In this document: piece by piece, positions 45,553-57,614 of the stretch
Layout of the letters: every line of letters starts with the position of its first letter
Position numbering within the stretch: position 1 is the first letter of the stretch
Source of the DNA: Halocaridina rubra
Taxonomy: Eukaryota; Arthropoda; Malacostraca; Decapoda; Atyidae
Length of the DNA stretch: 64,000 bases
Assembly: GCA_037179515.1 (NCBI GenBank)
Contig: JAXCGZ010007634.1
Coordinates: 1-64,000 of the forward strand
Direction of reading: 5' to 3'
Program-made: the position numbers and the translations under genes
The notes under the pieces: generated by a model
Seen by the model: only the letters and a program-made list of their open reading frames with translations
Database searches by the model: none
What the model was told of the DNA's origin: nothing

Positions 45553-46505
45553 GAAAATGGAAAACAAATTGATTACATACAGTGGTGGTGGAAGGGAGAG
45601 CCAGATAGATTTATTGTTGTGTAGGAGAGACCATCTGAAGGAGATTATCAACTGTAAAGTAATAAATGGGGAGAGTGTAGCAGTGCAACATAGGCTAGTA
45701 GTAACTGATTACAGGCTCAGGAAATGTAGGAAAAGTAAGAAGCCGAGGATGGACCCAAAGATAAAGTGGTGGAGATTAAAAGATGCAAAGCTGAGAGCTA
45801 TGTTTAAGGGAAGGGTGTTGGAAGCAATAAGGTTGCATGAAGATGTACAAGAATGGTGGACAGAGAATAGTAAGGTGATTTTGAGGGTTGGTGAGGAGGT
45901 ACTTGGAAAGTCATCAGGAGAAAACCCCCAAATGATAAAGAGTCATGGTGATGGAATGAGGAAGTGCAAGAATGGGTGAAGAACAAGAAAGAAGCTAAGA
46001 AAAAGGCAGATTTATCAGGCCTGGGAGAAGGATAAAGAAGAGTACAAGCAGGCAAAGAAGGAGGCAAGGAGAGCAGTAGCAAAAGCAAAGGCAGAGAAAT
46101 TGAATGAAGTCTATGAAGAGCTGGAAACACCAGAAGGAGAGAAGAAAATATGGTGAATTGCCAAGGCCTGAGATGCTGCAAACAAGGACTTGACCCAAGT
46201 AAGACAAATAAAGGATAACTATGGAGTAGTTCTAGCAGAAGAGGATGAAATAAAAAGCAGATGGGAAACTTATTTTGAAGGATTAGTAAATGAAGAGAAC
46301 CCAAGAGCAGTATTTGAAGATGGACTTCCAAGTGAAGCAGTTACAGCAACAGTGGCTAGAAGAGAGGTAGAGTGGGCAGTAAGGAAAATGAAAACTGGAA
46401 AGGCAGCAGGACCTGATAAGATGCCAGTGGAGGTATGGAAGAGTCTTTGAGAGGAAGGCATAGATATCTTATGGGACTTAATGCAAAAGATCTTTAGTTA
46501 GGAAA
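45540..46505 (+). pseudogene. RTE linker between endonuclease and reverse transcriptase, broken
   Basis: Lys/Arg/Glu-rich linker (KIKWWRLKDAKLR, EYKQAKKEARRAVAKAKAEK) leading to the N-terminal RT segment RQIKDNYGVVLAEEDEIKSR and KAAGPDKMPVEVWKSL. Stops lie at about 45977, 46154, 46448 and 46499, and there is a frame change near 46000. KAAGPD..PVE is the conserved RTE fingers motif. Confidence 0.8.
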
Positions 46506-47700
46506 AGATGCCAGAGGAATGGAGAGAAAGCCTAATCATCCCAACCTATAAAGGGAAGGGAGACATTCAGGAGTGTGGAAACTATAGAGGTATAAAGTTG
46601 TTAAATCATACTATGAAGATATGGGAGAAGATCATAGAGAGGAGAATCAGAGAAGTAACAACAATTGGGAATGAACAGTTTGGCATGATGCCTGGAAGAG
46701 GGACAATGGATGCCATATTTACCTTGAGACAAATGATGGAAAAGCATAGGGAGAAACAGAAAGGACTGCATATGGTCTTTATTGACCTGGAAAAGGCATA
46801 TAATCGAGTACCACGACAAGAGGTGTGGAGGTGTATTAGAGAAAAGGGAGTCCCCGAGAAATATGTAAGAATTATCCAATATATGTATGAGAGGGCAGAG
46901 GCAAATATTAAGAGCAGTGTGGGCTTGACGAAAAGTCTCTCAGTAAATGTTGGTCTGCATCAAGGGTCTGCTTTGAGTCCATATTTATTTTATCTGGTCT
47001 TGGATGTAGTAACCCAGGGCATTAGAGATCAGTCTCCATGGTGTATGCTCTTTGCAGATGGCATTGTACTGTGTAGCAACAGACAAGAGGTAGTGGAGAA
47101 GCTTGACGAGTGGAGAAGAGTGATGGAGGATAGAGGACTGAAAATCAGCAGGAAGAAGACAGAGTACTTGATGTTGAGAGATGATGAGGATGGGGAGGTC
47201 AATTTGCAGGGGAAGGTGTTGAAAAGAGTTGAAAAGCTCAAGTATTTGGGATCAACAGTAGCAGAGGATGGTGACTTAGAGTTAGAAATAACCCACAGAA
47301 TACAAGCGGGATGAAAGAACTGGAAGAAAGTGTCTGGGGTGCTGTGCGACAGGAGAATAGGGATTAAGTTGATGGGTAAAGTGCATAAGAGAGTTGTGAG
47401 ACCTGCGATGATGTATGGAGCAGAGACATGGACAATACAGAAGACACAAGAGAAAAAAATGGATGTGGCCGAGATGAGGATGTTGAGATGGATGTGTGGG
47501 GTTACAAGAAGCGATAAGATCAGAAACGAGGTAATTAGAGGTACCTCAAAAGTTAGAGAAATATCAGATAAGATGCAAGAAAGTAGACTAAGATGGTATG
47601 GTCATGTCGTTAGGAGGGATGAACAGTATGTTGGAAGGAGGGTGATGGAAATGGATATACAGGGTAGGAGAAGGAGAAGGAGACCAAAGCGTAGGTAGAT
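46506..47700 (+). pseudogene. RTE reverse transcriptase with damaged active site
   Basis: From EEWRESLIIPTYKGKGDIQE the RT reads through GNYRGIKLL, GRGTMDAIFTLRQ, VFIDLEKAYNRVPR (catalytic block A, Asp present), GLHQGSALSPYLF and LFADGIVLCSNR. In this last motif the normal FADD is FADG: the codon at 47060-47062 is GGC. That loses one of the metal-binding aspartates. A stop follows at 47312, after which the thumb/C-terminal part continues in frame (VVRPAMMYGAETWTI, RMLRWMCGVTRSDKIRNEVI, RLRWYGHVVRR). The RT is therefore inactive by both nonsense and active-site change. Confidence 0.87.
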
Positions 47701-47830
47701 GGATTGCATCAATGACGACCTGAGGTCTAAAGGTTTGTTGGCTGATGAGGTATGGGACAGAAACAAATGGAGAAAACTGGCCAGAAACATCGACCCCACA
47801 TAAAAGTGGGAAGAGATGTAGACAAAGAAG

Positions 47831-47833
<3 letters not shown>

Positions 47834-47894
<61 letters not shown>
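47834..47894. repeat. (AT)n tail of the RTE element
   Basis: AT run of about 60 bp immediately after GACAAAGAAGAAA at the RTE 3' end. Confidence 0.95.
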
Positions 47895-47896
<2 letters not shown>

Positions 47897-47926
47897 TACC
47901 AACTGTTAGCATACAGCACTAAATAG

Positions 47927-48087
47927 TAAGGAAGCCCATCAGTGAAGCAAAACTTATAAAACAATGCTATATTTCGGATCCTAACTGGATCCCTTCTCAT
48001 GCATAACTTGTGCTTGAGAAGGATTCAGTTAAGATCCGAAATATGGCATTGTTTTATAAAGTTTTGCTTCACTGATGGGCTTCCTTA
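47927..48087. repeat. 161-bp near-perfect palindrome
   Basis: The left arm starts TAAGGAAGCCCATCAGTGAA and the right arm ends TTCACTGATGGGCTTCCTTA, its exact reverse complement. Pairing continues through CAAAACT-TATAAAACAATG, ATATTTCGGATC and CTAACTG to the centre at about 48007, with a handful of mismatches and no real loop. Arms are about 80 bp. (AT)n runs flank both sides. It could be a fold-back element or the product of template switching during repair. Confidence 0.93.
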
Positions 48088-48430
<343 letters not shown>

Positions 48431-48431
48431 C

Positions 48432-48500
<69 letters not shown>
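48431..48500. repeat. (CT)n microsatellite
   Basis: CT run of about 70 bp with CCTC interruptions at both ends. Confidence 0.97.
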
Positions 48501-48739
48501 AGGCCAAGATGAAAGTGAACTGATAGCTTTCTCATAATCTCTGTTGAGGCAATCGAGGTATATTTTTCGGATGTAATGAGACGGAGCGAGAAAGCTACAT
48601 ATGAACAAGGACTTAAAAACAAACATACACATTCTTGAATATACCAAGCTGCATTGTTCATGTAGGTTATAAATATGCTGAACACTCACAGTCAATGGAA
48701 ACTCAGGAGTTAAACGAGCTTTCGACTGCATTGAGAAGT

Positions 48740-49113
48740 TGTAGTGGCATAGTGTATTTTCTTTCTTTATTTGGAGTGTTGTAGTGGTATGATATATGTC
48801 TTCTTTATTTATATATTAATTTATTTATTAATTCATATATATATATATTTTCACTTTATTTATTAATAATTTTTTTGTTGTAAAGTGATCCCTTAATTTT
48901 GCTTCTTTTTTGTCATAACGAACTGTACATTGTTTTGGTTTTCTGTTTTTATGGCAACACTGACTCTGTATTGCCGCCTTTTTCGTGTAGTGTGATATTT
49001 TTGGTCTGTTCATTTTCGATACATAAAAATTGCTTCATAATTATGACTTTGGCCTATTTTGTTACCTTAAATGATATTGTGGTAATCTTGATATCTTGTC
49101 AGACTGAACTACA
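48740..49113 (+). repeat. 5' LTR
   Basis: 374 bp, TGTAGTGGCATAG to TGAACTACA. Matches 53492-53975 throughout except for an AT-run length change, a T/G-rich indel near 48870 and two or three substitutions (for example CAGACTGA against CAGATTGA). The first 42 bp are imperfectly repeated inside the LTR (GGAGTGTTGTAGTGG at about 48775). Confidence 0.95.
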
Positions 49114-49116
49114 AAG

Positions 49117-49133
49117 TGGTGACCACCGTAGTG
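49117..49133 (+). promoter_or_regulatory. Primer binding site, tRNA-Trp type
   Basis: TGGTGACCACCGTAGTG, three bases after the LTR. The first eight bases are the exact complement of a tRNA-Trp 3' end including CCA; the rest matches with gaps. It primes minus-strand DNA synthesis in this class of element. Confidence 0.8.
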
Positions 49134-49269
49134 ATAAAATATAAGAGTGACAAGATATTTGTAATTGACAAGATAGGCCTAAGTGACAAAAATTTCTTCA
49201 GCATCATACCGGTAGGCAAGGCCTACGTTTCTTTCAGTATTTGTACTCCAAGATAAGCTGTCATAAACA

Positions 49270-50085
49270 ATGCTCGATTCTGATGATAAATCTAGTGCTT
49301 TCAAGCACATAGCAGTGAAAGCCCCTGCATTCATGGACACCTGCATTTCAGGGTGGTTTTCTATTCTTGAAGCTCAATTTGGCTTAGCTAATGTGAAATC
49401 CAGTGAAACAAAATTTTTCCATGTGTTATCTGCCTTGCCCCCTACTGTTGTAGAACGTGTTCCCCAAGACACCTTAAATAGGAGAGACTATGATATAATT
49501 AAAGCATACCTCACAAATCTTTTTGAACAGACCAAGCCTGAACTTTTCAATGATTTGATAAGTAATACAGTAATGCATGGCAAGCCTTCAGTTTATTTAG
49601 AAGAAATTCGCAGAACTGCTTCTAAATTAAGAGTAACAGATGACCTAGTGAAACATAAATTCTTGCAAGCAGTTCCCAGTAGTATTTCGGCAGTTTTAGC
49701 CTCTCAGCAAAATATGGATTTACCAGCTTTAGGCAAGCTTGCAGATGAACTAGTGGTATTTTCTCAAAATAATAATAGGGCTAAGCCCATCAGTGTTGTT
49801 GATCAGTCGTCAGTTTCTCATCAAGCTAGCACATCCCAGTATGTATCAATTTCCAAGAATCCTCCTGTAGGCCTAGGAGTGCTACCGTTCCATCAAAATC
49901 AACGTCCAAAAGTTTGTCGTGCCCATTTATATTATGGAACTCGGGCTAAATGGTGTAAGCCGTGGTGCCAATGGCCGAATAAATCTCAAAATATCCAGAT
50001 GAAGGATTCTTCTAGAGCGCCGTCCCCAGCATCAACGTCTAGGTCCTCATCGCCCGCACGGAATTTTCCTAGTTCGGAAAACTAA
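49270..50085 (+). CDS. Gag protein of the Gypsy element
   Basis: 271 codons, intact. The N-terminal half has the Gypsy gag pattern: VKAPAFMDTCISGWFSILEAQF, TKFFHVLSALPPTVVERV and KPSVYLEEIRRTASKL, the capsid region that assembles the particle and packages RNA. Near residues 216-233 a zinc motif C-X2-H-X9-C-X3-C (CRAH ... CKPWC) replaces the usual CCHC knuckle; CHCC fingers are known in the CsRn1 lineage. The Ser/Pro-rich end (SPASTSRSSSPARNF) is basic. Start chosen as the first Met, 157 bp after the LTR. The stop lies inside the beginning of the pol frame: pol is open from 50073, in the -1 frame, a 12-nt overlap. Confidence 0.9.
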   Translation: MLDSDDKSSAFKHIAVKAPAFMDTCISGWFSILEAQFGLANVKSSETKFFHVLSALPPTVVERVPQDTLNRRDYDIIKAYLTNLFEQTKPELFNDLISNTVMHGKPSVYLEEIRRTASKLRVTDDLVKHKFLQAVPSSISAVLASQQNMDLPALGKLADELVVFSQNNNRAKPISVVDQSSVSHQASTSQYVSISKNPPVGLGVLPFHQNQRPKVCRAHLYYGTRAKWCKPWCQWPNKSQNIQMKDSSRAPSPASTSRSSSPARNFPSSEN

Positions 50086-53000
50086 TAAAGCAGACAGAAG
50101 AGAAAATTGTAGCTACGGCCACTTCTGTTCTGCCACTTCTACAGGTTGTAGCCAAAATTGGTTGTAGTGACATGGTCTTCACTGTGGATACAGGAGCTGC
50201 AGTCTCCATTATTCCATATAAGTATGTTTCAGAAATTTTATTAAGGCCAACAGCAGTTAATATTTCTACGGCCACTGGTGATTCAATAAAAGTTTATGGT
50301 GAAATTATTCTTGACCTTGATATTCAGCAGTTGCACCGTCGATTTAACTGGACATTTGTTGTTGCAGATGTATGTACACCTTTATTAGGTAATGATTTTC
50401 TTTGCAATTTTGGATTGTTTATTGATTGTAAGAATAAAACTTTACATGACAATATAACACAATGTTCTGTAAAAGGTGATATTGCATATCATAATGTTTC
50501 TTATGTGATTAATAATTTGAGCTATTTACCTGATTCTGTACAACAGTTGTTCCAAGATTTTCCCTCACTCTTGTCCTGTGCTAAGCCTCTTACAGCTAAT
50601 AATTCTTTCAAGAATTCTAATGTTTTTCATTATATAGATACAGGGAGTTCTCCTCCGACATTTGCTAGATGTCGTTCGTTGGCTCCAGACAAATATTCTG
50701 CTGCCAAGGAAGCATTTAAACAGTTGTTGGATATGGGTATTGTACAACCCTCTAAATCACCTTGGGCTTCACCCATTCATTTAGTTCCTAAACCTAAGCC
50801 AGGAGAGTGGAGAGTATGTGGTGATTTTAGGCAACTTAATACTTTGACCAAGCCAGATAAATATCCTTTACCACATATTAGTAGTGTGTCATTAAAGCTT
50901 TACAAGAAAAAGATATTCAGTAAAACTGATTTGTTAAAAGCCTATCACCAGATCCCTATGAATCCTTCAGATGTTGAAAAGACAGCAGTAACCACACCCT
51001 TTGGGCTATTTGAATAGTTATATATGCCTTATGGTCTTCGGAATGCCACTGCCACTTTTCAACGTTTGATGGACAATTTATTTAGAAACCTTGATTTTGT
51101 ATTTATTTACCTGGATGATATTCTGATATTTTCAGAGAATACAGAAGAGCAAAAGAAACATTTGTCTATAGTATTTGAAATCCTAAGCTCTAATAATCTT
51201 AAAATTTCTATTGATAAATGTGAATTCTTTAAAAATGAAATAGAATATTTAGGATATTTGATCACTGCTAATGGTTTAAAACCTGGTTCTCATAAACAGA
51301 CAGATATTGTTGATTTTCCTAAGCCAGTAGATTCTGCTGCCTTACGTAGGTTTATAGGAATGCTCAATTACTATAGACAAATGGTACCGCATTTTGCTGA
51401 TGTTGTATATCCTTTGACCGAATTAATTAGATTACAACCTAAATCTAAAGAACTAGTATGGAATTCGGAAGCAGAATCTGCCTTTGTAAATGCTAAAGAG
51501 TCACTTAACAATGCTTGTACCATTGCATATTTCACTAGTAAGTGTAATTCTCCACTGCATCTGGTGACTGATTGTTCCCAAGTGGCAGCTGGAGCTGCGT
51601 TACACCAAATTCAGGATGGTAAATTTGTCCCTATTGAATTCTTTTCAAAGAAATTATCAGAAACTCAGAGGTGTTATTCTACTTTTGACCGAGAACTGCT
51701 TGCTGCGTATCTGGCTGTACTAAAATTTAAACATGTAATTGAAGGACGTGAAACCGTTTTATTTACTGATCATAAACCCCTTGTTTTTGCATTTAAGAAT
51801 CCTCATACAGCCAAGTCAGATAGACAGCAACGATATTGGTCTTTAATTAGCGAGTATATATCAGATGTTGTACATATCAAGGGTGCAGACAATATTGTAG
51901 CAGATTGTCTTTCCAGACCATTACCTGTATCTTCTGTCTCAGTGGACTTACATGATTTAACCAGTATAGCTGAGAGCCAATCCACTGACACAGAAATTCT
52001 TAATTACAAAGAGAGATTGAAAATTTTCAAAATTCAGAATCATGACTTATATTGTGACGTGTCAACACCCCATCCAAGACCATTTCTTCCCTTAGCTTGT
52101 CGTAAATCAGTATTTCAACTTATGCATAACATTTCACATCCAGGAGTCAAAGGTACGTTGCGCCTTATCAAAGCTAGGTACTTTTGGCCTAATATGGATC
52201 GAGATATTCGAAGTTGGACTAAAGAGTGTACTTCTTGTCAGCAAGTTAAAGTGCACCGCCATACCCGTGCTCCTATTACAAATTTTACAGCACCTTTTGG
52301 GAGATTTGAATTTGTACATTTAGATATTGTTGGTCCTCTCCCTCCTAGTAAAGTCCCTGGCCAGTCTTTTACAGCACCAGAACAATACGTTCTTACCTGT
52401 ATTGACAGATCTACTAGATGGTTGGAAGCCATCCCCATCACAGATATTTCTGCTACCACTGTTGCTTTTGCTTTTATTAAAGGTTGGGTATCTCGTTTTG
52501 GAGTGCCATTATATGTTTTTACTGATAGAGGTGCTCAGTTTGAATCTGCATTATTTCAGCAACTTTCCTCTATAATTGGATTTCATAGACTGCGTACCAC
52601 TTCGTATCACCCTCAGTCCAATGGCATGGTTGAAAGATCACATAGAGTATTGAAAGTATCTCTGATGGCACGTAAAGATGATTGGCTTGCTTCTTTACCA
52701 ATAGTACTTTTAGGTTTAAGATGTCTCCCCACAGAGTCTGGAGTTTCTCCATTTACTTTGGTAACAGGAAGTATGCTACTTAGTCCTAAAATCATGGTAA
52801 CAACTGAAATTCCTTCTTTTGCACAACAAAAAGAAATTGTCTCTGAATTTGTATCTCGAATGCGTGAATTAGATTTTTCTGAATCCTCTTATGGATACCT
52901 TCATTCATCCTCTGTTAAACCTTATGTTCCAAAAGATCTTGAATCATGTACACATGTTTGGGTTAGAGTGGATTGTGTACGTCGCCCTTTAGAGGCTCCC

Positions 53001-53390
53001 TACTTTGGTCCACTTGAAGTTGTGGAACGTGGTGATAAATATTTTATTTTACATCAGCTTTCTGGAAATTTAACTACTGTATCTGTAGATAGATTGAAAC
53101 CTGCCTCAATACCAAAAACTATCAGTTCTAATGAGACAGAACCTACTGTAAATAATGATTCTGTGCCAGAAACTGTCAATTCTGATGTGATTGAACCAAG
53201 TGTAAATAATGATTTTTCTGATTCTAATTCCCCAAATGACACAGATTCTGATACATTAATTCTTAGTAGTGCATCTATTCCTGAAAATATTGATAATGAA
53301 GATGTTATTGAAGAGAAAATACCTCAATCTGTTGTTACGAAATCTCGTCGAGTTAGATTTAATCGTAACCCTGATTATGTATATTATTAA
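50073..53390 (+). pseudogene. Pol polyprotein of the Gypsy element, one amber stop
   Basis: About 1105 codons in one frame, -1 relative to gag, interrupted only by TAG at 51015-51017. Domains in order: aspartic protease (VDTGAAVSIIP, then LLGNDFL); reverse transcriptase (SPWASPIHLVPKP, WRVCGDFRQLN, FSKTDLLKAYHQIPM, then after the stop MPYGLRNATATFQRLMD and FIYLDDIL with the YLDD active site at about 51111-51122); RNase H (LVTDCSQVAAGAAL, YSTFDRELLA, LFTDHKPLVFAF). Integrase follows, with HHCC zinc motif (H..H in HNISHPG, CTSCQQ), Asp in HLDIVGPLP, Asp in FTDRGAQF and Glu in MVERSHR. A Ser/Asn/Asp-rich tail ends it. The amber codon lies between RT blocks, before the YLDD box, so without readthrough no active RT is made. 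Everything else looks intact. Confidence 0.92.
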
Positions 53391-53478
53391 TTTGTATTTT
53401 TGTATCTATGTCTCCACATATATATTATATACCTATATTTTCTATTATCAGTGTTAAAAACTAATGTACTCCTGTACT

Positions 53479-53491
53479 GGCAGGGGAGTGT
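53479..53491 (+). promoter_or_regulatory. Polypurine tract of the Gypsy element
   Basis: GGCAGGGGAGTGT immediately before the TGTAGT start of the 3' LTR; the expected site for priming plus-strand DNA. Confidence 0.7.
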
Positions 53492-53975
<484 letters not shown>

Positions 53976-53979
53976 AAGT

Positions 53980-54165
53980 CATCCACGGTACACTTTATTA
54001 CAAGGCTGCCCAGGCTTTATGCTTGCTGACTCGGTTCACTCTGATCCAGTTTTAAGTCATGAACTCCCTTTTTTGGTAAGGGCTAGGCCGGTACCTCCTT
54101 TCAAAGGGCTTTGGTCTTGGCACTGTGTGACCTTTATCCTGAGTGGAAGCTCTTTCTAATTTCAG
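53980..54165. other. No gene seen
   Basis: Non-coding sequence, moderately GC-rich, between the Gypsy element and a tRNA-like segment. Confidence 0.5.
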
Positions 54166-54231
54166 ACCGTGGCGGGTCTCGAGACGAAAACAGGACTAAT
54201 CACTCTGTCGTGAATACCACCAGGCCACGGC
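54166..54231 (-). other. tRNA-like segment, possible SINE head
   Basis: On the minus strand GCCGTGG at the 5' end pairs with CCACGGT at the 3' end as a 7-bp acceptor-like stem 66 nt long. CTGGTGGTA lies at the A-box position and CTCGAGACC at the B-box position. The B box is a poor match to GGTTCGANTCC, so Pol III activity is doubtful. It may be the decayed head of a tRNA-derived SINE, different from the satellite family. Confidence 0.4.
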
Positions 54232-54362
54232 GGCCGCACTGACTCGATTTACTCTAAGGGAAACATATTCCAGCTGATCGAAATATCATTGCAGGAAAAA
54301 TGTATGCTATTTACTCGCCAAATGTAGTACTTTCATTACAACAAAAGGAATATTGCAATCTT

Positions 54363-55857
<1,495 letters not shown>

Positions 55858-56807
55858 GTTTACAGTTTTATGCAGCATTACACTGCAAGAAAATCAAAGC
55901 AGATAGTATGCGGGCGTTCTCAGCGACAACTGAATACATATAAGATCAATATTTTCCTCTTAACTATATTATAGTTACAAATAAGAGACTTTATGATGCT
56001 TTGGTAAATTGGAACAGTACATTTATAAAAGAGAAAAACCGCCGTAGTAACAGAAGCAACAAAATCAACAGCCATATTGAGGAAGCTCATCGAGGAAGCT
56101 TTGGCCTCATACCGCTTCCGTATACACCTTACATGGAAGGCAGGTAGTGAATGAAGAGCAGTTTTGCAAAGGGTAACGACAACTACCCCTTAATTATAGT
56201 CGCTCGTGCGGATATTCTACTTCTTGTTATTGTTGCCGTTATGTTTTATTTGTTATGTACTTGTTACCTACCATCACACTCATTAGTATTTTTTAATGAG
56301 TGTGGCACCAGGACGGGCAACAACAACAAAATAAAATAAAACTGCCCTCTTCGGGCCTGGGCACACAAAAAAAAAAAAGTAAACAGAAGCAGATGGAGAA
56401 TGCTGCAACTTGTTAGATGTGAAAGGAAAATAAGAGACTTGTTAGAATATTCTTGCATATTCTGAGAATATGTAGGCATAGAAAAAGAACCGTAACTGAA
56501 GGGAGATTTAACATCGAACTGTTCTGGACAGTCGTAATTAAGTCCAAAAGACCCTTCAGCTGACACTAAAAGCCTACTAATTAACTATATTAACCTAGCA
56601 ATTGCGGCTGATATTGCAATTGTTGTAAATATTGAATTTTCCATTATGACCATCATCATCAACAACACAAAACCAGCTGCGTAAGGTATGCAGCTGGTAT
56701 GCAAAACAAGATGAAAAATAAGTCTTAGGATCATAAATCCAAGACTAGACTGGTAGGGATTGAGTATCACTAATAATAAAAGAATAGTGACTTGGCGTAC
56801 TTGACCA
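55858..56807. other. No gene seen
   Basis: Non-coding. Contains a GTGGCACCAGGACGGGCAACA motif with an A/C-rich tail (56300-56340), of which GTGACACCAGGACTGGCAA recurs at 63194; possibly a scrap of a short interspersed repeat. Confidence 0.45.
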
Positions 56808-56934
56808 CTGTATGTATGCATGTATGTATGTATGTGCTTGTATATATGTATGTATGTATGTATGTATGTGCTTGCATGCATATATGTATGTGTATGCATG
56901 TACGTGCATGCGTATGTATGTATGTGATTACCTA
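56808..56934. repeat. (TATG)n microsatellite
   Basis: Imperfect TATG/CATG tetranucleotide run at the 3' end (minus strand) of the LINE. Confidence 0.93.
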
Positions 56935-57597
56935 ATTGTGATTACCTAATTGTGTTTACGGGAAAGAGCCCAAAGCTCGTATCTTCCCGTCTCCTGATCG
57001 GTTCCATTTTATACTTAGTGATATTTGTCATACCTGTTCTTAAAACTATGGATTGAGATAGCATTAACTACCTCCTCGCTTAGCCAATTCCAATTATCAA
57101 CTACTCTTACACTGAAAAAGTATTTCCTTACATCCTGCAAAGAAGTTTTCTTACGAAGCTTCAAACTATGACCTCTAGTTCTAGAGCCAGTCATATCAAA
57201 ATATCGATCCCTATCCACTCTATCATAACCATGAAGGAATTTAAAGACTGTCACCATATCCCCCTTCACTCTTCTAGCTTCGAGTGATGGTAAGTCTAAT
57301 TCCCTCAGCCTCTCATCATAACTGAGATTGCGTATTTCTAGCACCAGTTTCGTGGCATATCTTTGAACTTTTTCAAGCTTAGCTATGTGCTTTTTCAAGT
57401 GTGGATTCCAAAAGGGGGCTGCATATTCGAGTTTTGGCCTCACATAGGTTACATAAATATTTCTGAACATTTCCTTGTCCATGTGCCTGAAGGCTACCCT
57501 TACATTTGATAAGAATGCATATGCTGCCCTTACTATGTCATTTATATGTATTTCTGGAGACAAATCTGCCAGTATGTTTACTCCTAGATCTCTCTCA
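56935..57597 (-). pseudogene. Extra 3' segment of the CR1/L2-like LINE (copy A)
   Basis: 663 bp nearly identical to 57615-58290, in the same orientation. It encodes the C-terminal about 190 residues of the LINE reverse transcriptase (FRNIYVTYVRPKLEYAAPFW, LEARRVKGDMVTVFKFLHGY, DNWNWLSEEVVNAISIHSFK) and the 3' end with two tandem CAATTAGGTAAT units. It begins abruptly in the middle of the coding sequence at a CATGTATG run. It is either a second, 5'-truncated insertion or a tandem duplication mediated by the tetranucleotide repeat. Confidence 0.88.
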
Positions 57598-57614
57598 TGT
57601 ATGTATGTATGTAT
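57598..57614. repeat. (TATG)n run between LINE copies
   Basis: CATGTATGTATGTATGTATG, the same tetranucleotide as at 56808-56934, at the 3' end of LINE copy B. Confidence 0.92.

Larger units (their letters stand above)
44712..47833 (+). mobile_element. RTE-type non-LTR retrotransposon, near full length, inactive
   Basis: About 3.1 kb, the size expected of an RTE element: a short 5' leader starting AAACTCAGCCACTGAGG, an endonuclease domain, a reverse transcriptase and a very short 3' end leading into an (AT)n run at 47834. Order and compactness (one ORF, almost no 3' UTR, simple-repeat tail) are typical of RTE. It carries at least two frame changes and several stops, so it cannot move by itself. 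Its 5' end abuts the (AT)n tail of the previous LINE, so it was probably inserted into or next to that microsatellite. Confidence 0.85.

Noticed and set aside
42369..47698. Antisense open frames of 90-250 codons across the LINEs
   Set aside because: They are shadows of purine-rich LINE coding sequence; the sense strand carries the reverse-transcriptase motifs.
48899..49144. 81-codon open frame in the 5' LTR, repeated in the 3' LTR (53761-54159)
   Set aside because: It lies wholly in LTR sequence present twice; both LTRs would have it by descent, and it resembles no known protein.
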